Under the pieces are notes generated by a model that saw only the letters and a list, made by a program, of their open reading frames with translations, was not told the DNA's origin and did no database searches. A program made the position numbers and the translations under genes. This document shows, in pieces, positions 18,225-25,652 of a DNA stretch of 64,000 nucleotides; the first letter of the stretch is position 1; the number at the start of each line of letters is the position of its first letter. Source of the DNA: Pirellulales bacterium (GTDB lineage Bacteria > Planctomycetota > Planctomycetia > Pirellulales > JACPPG01); the NCBI GenBank assembly GCA_035546535.1, contig DASZWQ010000185.1, positions 58,470 through 122,469 of the forward strand, read 5' to 3'.

Positions 18225-18736
18225 GGAGGGGGTGCCTTTCCTGGCATTCGGGGAGGGAAAAACGAGCCCCAATGGTAAGGTACGGTTGCGCCGAAATCCA
18301 ATGGACGCGTCCTCAGGGCGCGTCGCCCCGTCCTTTTTCGGTAGCCGGCCTCTGCGAGGCCGGTGCGTAAACCGCAGGGTGCGCTGTGCGCACCACGAAG
18401 CGGTTTTCGGATCATGGTGCCCACTGGGCACCCACCCCCATGCCGACGATCACGAACGTCGCCGGATGCGGCACGAACGCGGGCGCCACGTGATGCAATG
18501 CCATGCCGAGCGAGCCTCCTGCGCAACCGCCGATGACCATCGACGAATTTCCTTTTTGTAGACCAATCGGTCGGTGGCGTCGAGTGTAGTTGGCGATGGC
18601 GCGCGTGCCGCGCAGCGTGACTCGGGCCGTGTGAACTTCGCGCCGCCAATCTTGCAGGCTTTAATGAGCTATGGTTTCTCGGCCAGCTTACGAGTGCGCC
18701 GCGCGCCGGCGATTTGCTCAACAAATGATGTGACGT
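18225..18736. other. Divergent intergenic region with REP-like repeats
   Basis: This 512-bp stretch lies between the divergent MFS and cation-efflux genes. It holds three GTAG/GCAG-type hairpins at 18341-18434. I see no credible gene in the rest; open frames here are extensions of, or antisense to, flanking genes. Promoters for both genes should lie here but none was recognised with confidence. Confidence 0.65.
18341..18434. repeat. Cluster of three REP-like hairpins, copy B
   Basis: Unit 1: GTAG + CCGGCCTC-TGC-GAGGCCGG (18341-18363). Unit 2: GCAG + GGTGCGC-TGT-GCGCACC (from about 18374). Unit 3, inverted: GGTGCCC-ACT-GGGCACC followed by CAC (18415-18434). All have 7-8 bp perfect stems and 3-nt loops, but different stem sequences. 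Confidence 0.75.
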
Positions 18737-19669
18737 GTGAATTCAACCACCCAGCAAACGGCCGCGCCGCACCGTCACTCGCACGCGGGGCACGCGCATG
18801 ATCATCGTGACGCGGGCACGCGGCGCTTGGCCGCCACGCTGGCTCTGGTGCTCGTGTATATGGTGGCCGAAATCGTCGGCGGCTGGCTGAGTAACTCGCT
18901 GGCGCTCTTGGCCGACGCGGGGCATATGTTTTCCGATGCCGCCGCGCTCGCCTTGAGCCTGTTTGCGGCGTGGATTGCCCGGCGGCCTCCCACGGCGCAG
19001 CATTCCTATGGTTATTATCGCGCCGAGATTCTGGCGGCGCTCGCCAACGGGGCGCTGTTGGGCGCGATTTCGCTGGTGGTCATTTTCGAAGCCTGGCACC
19101 GTTTGTGGCAGCCGGCCGAGGTGCGCGGACCGCTGATGATGGCCGTGGCCTTCGGCGGGTTGGTGGTGAACTTGATCGGCCTAGGATTACTGAATGCCCA
19201 CCGCGATTCCAACATCAACGTGCGCGGCGCTTGGCTGCACGTCTTGGCCGATCTGCTGGGAAGTGTGGCTGCGCTTGGCGGTGGTTTGCTGATCTGGCTG
19301 CGCGGCTGGTCCTGGGCCGACCCTGTGGCGTCGGTCGTGATCTCGCTGTTGATCATCTACTCGTCGTGGGGCCTCTTGAAAGAAGCTATCGCCATTCTCA
19401 TGGAAGGGACGCCCGGCCACGTCGATCTGGACGAAGTCCGCACTTGCATCGCCGGCATTACGGGCATTCAGGACGTACACGATCTGCACGTGTGGACCAT
19501 TACCAGCGGCATGGAAGCGCTGTCGGGGCACGTCGTGGTGGCCGATTGCGGCGCTGCACCCCGACTGCTGGCCGAATTGCGCAAGTGCCTGCACGACCGC
19601 TTCGGCATCGATCACATGACGATCCAGGTCGAGCCGCCCGACTTCGACGAGTGCCGCACGCGCTGCTAA
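18737..19669 (+). CDS. Cation diffusion facilitator (CzcD/ZitB-like metal efflux)
   Basis: A 310-residue inner-membrane metal/proton antiporter, probably for Zn2+ and related cations. The start is GTG at 18737. The His-rich N-terminus (HRHSHAGHAHDHRDAG) is typical of Zn-transporting CDFs. TM2 has LLADAGHMFSDAAAL with the HxxxD metal site, and TM5 has WLHVLADLLGSVAAL with the second HxxxD site. GWSWADPVASVVISLLII follows, and the cytoplasmic C-terminal domain includes VHDLHVWTITSGMEALSGHV. Length and six-TM pattern are normal. It is followed by an SDR gene after 103 bp, which may be independent. Confidence 0.94.
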   Translation: MNSTTQQTAAPHRHSHAGHAHDHRDAGTRRLAATLALVLVYMVAEIVGGWLSNSLALLADAGHMFSDAAALALSLFAAWIARRPPTAQHSYGYYRAEILAALANGALLGAISLVVIFEAWHRLWQPAEVRGPLMMAVAFGGLVVNLIGLGLLNAHRDSNINVRGAWLHVLADLLGSVAALGGGLLIWLRGWSWADPVASVVISLLIIYSSWGLLKEAIAILMEGTPGHVDLDEVRTCIAGITGIQDVHDLHVWTITSGMEALSGHVVVADCGAAPRLLAELRKCLHDRFGIDHMTIQVEPPDFDECRTRC

Positions 19670-19772
19670 AGTGTGGCGATCTGTAGCCGCGGATTGCGAC
19701 CCCGGAAGGAGTCACCGATCGCGGTGATTTTGAACTGGCACGTCTTCCTTCTCCGAAATCGGAAGCTCACGC

Positions 19773-20537
19773 ATGAAATTGTTCGATCTGAGCGGGCGCG
19801 TCGCATTGGTCACGGGGGGCAACGGCGGTATTGGGCTGGGCATGGCCAAGGGCCTGGCCGCGGCGGGGGCGAAAATCGTTATTGCCGCACGCGACGCTTC
19901 CAAAAGTGAAACGGCCGTCGCCGAACTCATCGCGTCTGGGGCTCAGGCAGCGGCCGTCGCAGTCGACGTGGCGGACGAAGCGTCGTGTCACGCCATGGTG
20001 CGCGCCGCGGTCGAGCATTTCGGACGGCTCGATATCCTGGTAAACAACGCCGGCATCAATATTCGCAAGCTGCCCGAGGACTATACGCTCGCCGAATGGA
20101 ACCAGGTGATGACGATCAACCTCACCGGCGCGTTCACTTGCTCGCAGGCGGCCTATCCCGAGATGTGCCGCGCCGGCGGCGGCAAGATCATCAACATCGG
20201 CTCGATGACGTCGATCTTCGGCATCCCCTTCGCGCCGGCCTACACGGCCAGCAAAGGGGCCATCGTGCAGTTGAGCAAGTCGCTCGGTATCGCTTGGGCC
20301 AAGGACAACATTCAGGTCAATGCGGTGCTGCCCGGCTGGATCGATACCGATCTCACGCGGCGCGGCCGGCAGCAGATCACGGGCTTGCACGAGCGGGTGC
20401 TGGCGCGAACGCCCGCCGGACGGTGGGGCGATCCGGCCGATTTCGCCGGCATCGCAGTGTTTCTCGGCGGGCCGGCGTCGGATTTCATCACCGGCGCCGC
20501 CATCACGGTCGACGGCGGCTACTCCGTCAATGGTTAA
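19773..20537 (+). CDS. Short-chain dehydrogenase/reductase
   Basis: A 254-residue classical SDR. The Rossmann motif is VTGGNGGIGLGMAKGLAAAG (TGxxxGxG type). NNAG appears in DILVNNAGINIR, the catalytic Ser in IINIGSMTSIFG, and Tyr/Lys in YTASKGAIVQLSK. LPGWIDTDLT and FITGAAITVDGGYSVNG close the protein. Conserved IFG and TVDGGYSVNG resemble gluconate 5-dehydrogenase and 2-deoxy-D-gluconate 3-dehydrogenase relatives, so sugar-acid oxidoreduction is plausible, though 3-oxoacyl-ACP reductase cannot be excluded. It converges with the metallophosphoesterase gene 36 bp away. Confidence 0.92.
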   Translation: MKLFDLSGRVALVTGGNGGIGLGMAKGLAAAGAKIVIAARDASKSETAVAELIASGAQAAAVAVDVADEASCHAMVRAAVEHFGRLDILVNNAGINIRKLPEDYTLAEWNQVMTINLTGAFTCSQAAYPEMCRAGGGKIINIGSMTSIFGIPFAPAYTASKGAIVQLSKSLGIAWAKDNIQVNAVLPGWIDTDLTRRGRQQITGLHERVLARTPAGRWGDPADFAGIAVFLGGPASDFITGAAITVDGGYSVNG

Positions 20538-20573
20538 GCGGCGGGCCGTCATTGTTTGCATTGCGTTTCGCGC

Positions 20574-21629
20574 TCATCTTCGCCGTAGCGAATAGCACGC
20601 GCCCATCAAGGCGCACAAACCAGCCAAGACGAACGTCGACGGCTCGGGCAGCGTGATGTTATCGCTGACCGCGAAGCCCCAATGATTGTCCTCGCGCGAG
20701 ACGACGGTCATTTTGCCATCGGTGATGTGTACGACCAGGAAATTTCCATCCTTGGCGGCGCTGCCGTCAAACACGTTGTAGCCGTCCCACTGGTAGGCGA
20801 GCGTGGTGTGCAGGTGACCGTGGAAGATGCCCAGGATGTTGTGTCCGGCAATCGTATCGGCGAAAGCCTGCCGCTCGGCGTCGGTCCACCAGCCGAGCGA
20901 GAACGAATCGAAGCCAAAGTGCTGCATGATGATGATCGGCGTGTTGGACGTGGTGTAGTGCGCCAGATCGTCCTGCAAGAATTGCAGACTATAGCCCGAC
21001 CGATCGTTCATGCCGGGATAGATGTTCAGATTGATGAAGTGGATTCCCTGCCAGTCCCAGGAATAATTGAGCCCATTGGCTGACAGATCCGTGATGCCCG
21101 GCCGCACCAGGTTGCGCTCGCGGATCATGTCGAGCGTGTAGCTGTGGGTGGTATTGTCGACGTCGTGATTCCCGTAACCTTCGTAGACGGGGTACTTGAT
21201 GCGCCCGCTGCCGTCGACGGCGTAATCCTCGTTGAAGCCGTCGGCGTCGATGCCGGGAACATGAAAGCCGTACGCGTTGGGCCGTTCCGGCGTATCGGTC
21301 AGATCGCCGGCCACAAGTACCCCGGAAGGGGTCGCAACCGTGCCGCCGATCGAGGCGGGATAGGCCGTGCCCGGCAGGTTGTTCATGGCATCGATCGTGG
21401 CCTTGTTCCCCTGCTCGTTGTTGACCCACAGATCGAGCCCGTAGTGCGTGTCCGCCGTGAAGAAGAACGTCAGGTCCGTGGCCTGCGCCACTTGGGAAGG
21501 GACGACGATCACAAGAGAAAAGAGCAGGCCGAGGACCACGGCCGGAAAAGTGCGATGTGAGGCTGCACGAATCAAGCGGCAGGAGAGCCCGCCTTCGAGG
21601 AGCGGGGCGGGCGTACGGTTTATCGTCAT
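20574..21629 (-). CDS. Exported calcineurin-like metallophosphoesterase with PEP-CTERM tail
   Basis: A 351-residue secreted phosphoesterase. An N-terminal region with hydrophobic TFPAVVLGLLFSLVIVV acts as signal peptide. Dimetal-site motifs occur in order: FFTADTHYG (DxH), VAGDLTDTPE (GDxxD), GYGNHDVDN (GNHD), and IIMQHFG then IFHGHLHTT (GHxH). The C-terminus ITLPEPSTFVLAGLCALMG followed by SLRRR is a PEP-CTERM sorting signal, so an exosortase should cleave and anchor or release it. Substrate unknown; close relatives act on phosphomono- or diesters. Two palindromes lie in its upstream region. Confidence 0.9.
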   Translation of the reverse strand: MTINRTPAPLLEGGLSCRLIRAASHRTFPAVVLGLLFSLVIVVPSQVAQATDLTFFFTADTHYGLDLWVNNEQGNKATIDAMNNLPGTAYPASIGGTVATPSGVLVAGDLTDTPERPNAYGFHVPGIDADGFNEDYAVDGSGRIKYPVYEGYGNHDVDNTTHSYTLDMIRERNLVRPGITDLSANGLNYSWDWQGIHFINLNIYPGMNDRSGYSLQFLQDDLAHYTTSNTPIIIMQHFGFDSFSLGWWTDAERQAFADTIAGHNILGIFHGHLHTTLAYQWDGYNVFDGSAAKDGNFLVVHITDGKMTVVSREDNHWGFAVSDNITLPEPSTFVLAGLCALMGACYSLRRR

Positions 21630-22000
21630 TAGGCAGTTTCCGGCTTTGGGTGATCAGCGATACAAAGGAGCGACCAAACATCGAGGCGAAACCAGCGGTC
21701 GCCCGTCCAGGCGAATCCGGCTAAGGCCAGCGCACCGTGGATGCAAAAACGTGCGCCGGCAAAGCGCCAGACTCTCGGCGGGCGAGGGTCATGGGAACGA
21801 CGCTAGCGCGCTTGTCTGGAGAACAAGCGCAGGTCGTCGAGAGAGATTCAGAGAATCGCGATCACTAGCGGGCCCCAGGCTGTGATGAGGAGCCGATTAT
21901 GTAATCGGGCCAAGGGCGTGTCAACGATTGCGGCGTCTGTTATGCCAGGCGTCCGCGAAGCAAATTCCTGGCTGCCCTACTGCCTTCTGCCTGCCGCCCT
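21630..22000. other. Intergenic region with two palindromes
   Basis: 371 bp between two same-strand minus genes. It holds GCGCTTGT (21807-21814)/ACAAGCGC (21823-21830), a perfect 8-bp hairpin with an 8-nt loop, and CCGATTA-TG-TAATCGG (21893-21908), a short operator-like palindrome. Near 21970-22005 there is a CTGCC/CTTCTGCC-rich stretch. No gene seen. The hairpin could serve as the 3' end of the cytochrome operon; the palindrome could be a regulator site for the phosphoesterase. Confidence 0.5.
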
Positions 22001-25000
22001 CTACTCTTCACCGCCGGCGTTGGCCACGGCGGCCGGGCGGCGGACGGAGAGCGTGATCGGGCGCGAGGCTTGAATGCCAGCGGCGTTGGCCACCGCGTGA
22101 ATGCGACGGCTGGTGTCGGGCACCCACTTGGCCGCGGTCAGAAAGATCTGTCGCTCGGTCTCGCCGGCGCGAATCAAAACGCCGTTGAGCCCGATGTTGT
22201 CGACGATCACGCCGTGCGGCAAATTGTCGACGTCGAAGGTGGCCAACTCGTCGAAACCGTTGCGTTCGACTTTCAGAAGCGCCGTGATTGTCGTGCCCGG
22301 CGCGATCGTCAGTTCGGCCGGCTCCAGATGCACGATCAGCTTGGGCTTTGCGGCCGGGGCGAGCTTGGGCGCGGCGAGGGACTTTTCGACCCAGGCCCCA
22401 TCGATCTTGGCCTTGGCCGTGATCTTGACGCCGGCCAGGGCTTCGTCCGTCGGCTTGGCGGCGTCGGGTGTGGCGTTGACCACGGCGCGTGCCTCGTTGT
22501 GGCCGGCTTGAATCACGGTCGGCGTCGACAGGCTGAAGCCGGCCGGCAGCCCCGTGGCCTCGATCAGAATCTCGCCGTCGAACCCATCGCTGCGGTCGGC
22601 CACGAACGTCAGTCGCTGTCCACTTCCTGCCGGGACGGTGATATCGCGCTCGTTCGTGCGGACGGCGAAATCGGGACGCGGCTGTCGCACGACCAGGCGG
22701 TAGGCGAACATCTCGTCCCCCAGTCCGCGCACGTCGCTGACACGCGCCAGGTATGTGCCGTCGGCCGGTGCAGTGAACGCCAGGCGCGAATCGCGCCCCA
22801 GCTTGCGATCGCCGTCGTCGTCGTTCTCGTAGTTGATCTGAAACACCGGCAAGCCGGTCGACACCAACTTCGCGCCGATCGGATGCGGCACGACCGTGTA
22901 AATGCTCTCGTCGAGCGGGTGCGCGCGGGCGCTAGTGTCGAAATAACCGCGCCGCTTGCCAGCCGAGGTATACATCTGAATTTCGGAATCGGGTCCCTGC
23001 GGCATGCGGAAGACCTTGCAGACTTCGCCTTGCAGGTAGATGTACTCGTTGAGCTCCATCTCCTCCCAGCTCTTAACGCGCATGCCGGGGGCAATGGAAT
23101 CGATCGGGCGAAATTCCAGGTACGAATCGCGCACCGCCTGCAACAGCAAGCGCGGCACCGGTTGACCCTGCACGTCGAGCACTTCCAGCTTTGCGTCGAG
23201 CGGACTTTTGCGGCGGGCGGCTTCGACCTCGACGAGCCACGTCTGACCTTTGCGCGCTTCGAAGCGATACAGATCGACGTCGGCCGCGCCTGTGTCGCTC
23301 GCAACTCCGATGCGCCCACCTGCCGCGCCCGGTACCGCCAGCGACGTGGCCTGCTCGGGCCGGTCGTTGGGTTCGTTCTCGACCGTCTCGGCCAGGTCGG
23401 AGACCAAGACCTTCAGCCCGCCGCGGCTGCGGAACTGATTCGCGTCGAGCATCACCTCCTGTTCACCGGGCTTCTCGGCCGCGATCTTCACGCTTGCGTT
23501 GGCCGGCAAGTTGTAGCCGACCAGGTGTACGTCGCGCTCAGCTCCGGTGGCTACGCTCAACGGGAAGGCAGCCGTGACGTACGGAATCTCGCCGAGCGCC
23601 ACCCGATAAAAGTGTTTGTCCGAGCCGGCCAGCGCCAGATCGCGCACGCGCACTGCGTAGCGCCCGTCGGCCGGAATCCTGTAGGCCAGGAACGGGTCGG
23701 CATCGTCGTTGAAATCATTGCTCGAGGCCACCACGCGTCCGGCCGGATCGACGATCGACAACAGGCCATTAAGTTTCGAACCCAGGCGTTTGGCTTCGAG
23801 GTCGACGACAATCGTCTGCCCGGCCCGAGCGTCGAAGGTCACGTGATCGACGTCTCCCATCGCGGCGAGATTTCCCCAGACACAGGTGGGGAGCGAGACA
23901 GGCGCGATCGTGGCCACCGCCGCATTCGGCTCGACTTCAACACGCTGCGGCAGGTTATCGACCTCGATCGGCAATTGTCCGCTGTCGCCGCCGCTGGTCG
24001 TGACGGACAGTTGATATTTGCCGCGCGGCGTGTCGGCGGCCGGCACGATGTCGACCAACAATTCGTCACTGCGCGACAGCTCGGCATCGGTTGGAACGAT
24101 CGTGGCCGTGAACTGGCCGCGATCGAGCTTCACCGCACGCGCTTCCAACAGATTTTTGCCGACGATCTTAACGCGGGTTGCAGTGCCACGCTCGACCCCG
24201 CGCGGCTCGAGCGTGGTAATCTCGGGTTTCGGCAGCGGCACGCGCTCGCCCGTGGTCACGTCGTAGTAGGCTACGCTGCCATCCAAACGGCCGGCCAAGA
24301 GTGTCTTGTTGTCGGCCGCGATGGCCAGGGCGCCAGCCCAGTCGGGCTGCGCCTCGAACTCTCGTTTCTCCAGGTATTGCGTGGCATCCCACAATTTCAG
24401 CGTGCGATCTTCGGCAGCGCTCGCGAGCCACCGGCCGTCGGGCGAAAACGCCAGCTTGACGATCGCACCCTCGTGAGCGAAACGGGTATGAACGAGCGGG
24501 TTCGTACCCTCTTTCGCCGAATCGCTGATCTGCCACACGCGAATGCGGTTGTCGACTCCGCCGGCCACGACATACTTGCCATCCGGCGAAAACGCCACGG
24601 TGTACAGTTCTTTGAGCGGCTGCCCGAACGTGTCGAGCCGCTCGCCGGTCGATACTTCCCATAGTTTCACCGACCGATCGGCGCTGGCACTGGCGAGCAA
24701 GCGGCCATTGGGACTGAAGGCAAGATCGAAAACGGCGCCGTTGTGCCCGACGATCGTGCGCACCAGCTCGCCACTGGCGGCGTCCCAAAGTTTGATCTGC
24801 TGGTCGTAGCTGCCGGTGGCGATCACCTTGCCATCAGGGCTGAGCGTGGCGGCGTAAAGGCTGTCGCGATGGCCGACGATCTTCAGCAACACAGCGCCAT
24901 CGGCGACATTCCAAATGATGGCCTCGCCGAAGACTCCGGCCTCGCCGGCGGCGGTGAGCAGGCGGGCGCCGTCCTTGGAGAACTCGACGTCGGTCACGTT

Positions 25001-25621
25001 GCCGCGGTGGCCGGTCAGCTTGCGAACGCCGGCGCGGCTTTCGACCCCGATCAAGCGAACGTCCGCGTAGCCGGCCAAGGCCGCCAGCTTGCCGTCGGGC
25101 GAGATCGCCACGGCATTGATCTGTTGGCGCGGTGTGCCGTGTACCTTGACCTTGGGGGTTACCAGTAGCGTCGGGTCCGGCGCGGCGCCGCTGGGCCCCT
25201 TGGCCCCGGCGTCGATCCACGCCTTCACGAGTGCGATCTCATCCTTCGTCGGCCCTTCGTTTCCTTCCGGAGGCATGACCGGCTTCGCGCGTCCGTCGAG
25301 CATCAAGAGCAGCCGGCTGGAATCACTCTTGCCGGGCACGATGGCCGCGCCCCCTTGGCCGCCCTTTAGAAGGCTCTCGTGCGTTTCCAGCACCAGGCCG
25401 TGTTCGGCGTCGTCACCGTTGTGGCAACCGAGACAGTACTTCTTGAACAGCGGCGCGATGTGGGCATGGAAGTCCGGCTCGCCTGCCTGTTGTGGCTGAC
25501 CGTTTTGAGCCGCGGCGGGCTGAGCGGCCGGCGCGTCGTCCGCGCGCGAAGCACGGGCCGCGGCGAACACCGCGAGCGCGACGATCAGTCCGCGAACGAG
25601 TTTTCCAGTATTCGAGTGCAT
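22001..25621 (-). CDS. Cytochrome c (planctomycete type)/WD40 fusion with C-terminal pre-peptidase-like domains
   Basis: About 1206 residues. The ATG at 25621 gives a good signal peptide (KLVRGLIVALAVFAAARASRA); a GTG at 25651, two bases from the preceding stop, is an alternative. Near the N-terminus, HAHIAPLFKKYCLGCHNGDD holds a CxxCH haem site, followed by MPPEGNEGPTKDEIALVKAW. A WD40 propeller follows over about 300 residues, with repeats such as LTGHRGNVTDVEFSKDGARL and IVGHNGAVFDLAFSPNGRLL. The C-terminal half has PPC-like domains (DADPFLAYRIPADGRYAVRV, DSRLAFTAPADGTYLARVSD). Domain order and neighbours match widespread planctomycete DUF1549-type clusters. Function unknown; periplasmic electron transfer or polysaccharide handling has been suggested for such families. 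Confidence 0.9.
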   Translation of the reverse strand: MHSNTGKLVRGLIVALAVFAAARASRADDAPAAQPAAAQNGQPQQAGEPDFHAHIAPLFKKYCLGCHNGDDAEHGLVLETHESLLKGGQGGAAIVPGKSDSSRLLLMLDGRAKPVMPPEGNEGPTKDEIALVKAWIDAGAKGPSGAAPDPTLLVTPKVKVHGTPRQQINAVAISPDGKLAALAGYADVRLIGVESRAGVRKLTGHRGNVTDVEFSKDGARLLTAAGEAGVFGEAIIWNVADGAVLLKIVGHRDSLYAATLSPDGKVIATGSYDQQIKLWDAASGELVRTIVGHNGAVFDLAFSPNGRLLASASADRSVKLWEVSTGERLDTFGQPLKELYTVAFSPDGKYVVAGGVDNRIRVWQISDSAKEGTNPLVHTRFAHEGAIVKLAFSPDGRWLASAAEDRTLKLWDATQYLEKREFEAQPDWAGALAIAADNKTLLAGRLDGSVAYYDVTTGERVPLPKPEITTLEPRGVERGTATRVKIVGKNLLEARAVKLDRGQFTATIVPTDAELSRSDELLVDIVPAADTPRGKYQLSVTTSGGDSGQLPIEVDNLPQRVEVEPNAAVATIAPVSLPTCVWGNLAAMGDVDHVTFDARAGQTIVVDLEAKRLGSKLNGLLSIVDPAGRVVASSNDFNDDADPFLAYRIPADGRYAVRVRDLALAGSDKHFYRVALGEIPYVTAAFPLSVATGAERDVHLVGYNLPANASVKIAAEKPGEQEVMLDANQFRSRGGLKVLVSDLAETVENEPNDRPEQATSLAVPGAAGGRIGVASDTGAADVDLYRFEARKGQTWLVEVEAARRKSPLDAKLEVLDVQGQPVPRLLLQAVRDSYLEFRPIDSIAPGMRVKSWEEMELNEYIYLQGEVCKVFRMPQGPDSEIQMYTSAGKRRGYFDTSARAHPLDESIYTVVPHPIGAKLVSTGLPVFQINYENDDDGDRKLGRDSRLAFTAPADGTYLARVSDVRGLGDEMFAYRLVVRQPRPDFAVRTNERDITVPAGSGQRLTFVADRSDGFDGEILIEATGLPAGFSLSTPTVIQAGHNEARAVVNATPDAAKPTDEALAGVKITAKAKIDGAWVEKSLAAPKLAPAAKPKLIVHLEPAELTIAPGTTITALLKVERNGFDELATFDVDNLPHGVIVDNIGLNGVLIRAGETERQIFLTAAKWVPDTSRRIHAVANAAGIQASRPITLSVRRPAAVANAGGEE

Positions 25622-25652
25622 GCGTCGGTGATCGGTGTGATTGCCAATCACG

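Noticed and set aside
22070..24664. 864-codon open frame on the plus strand
   Set aside because: It lies fully antisense to the cytochrome/WD40 gene, has no recognisable domain and a composition typical of GC-rich complementary frames.
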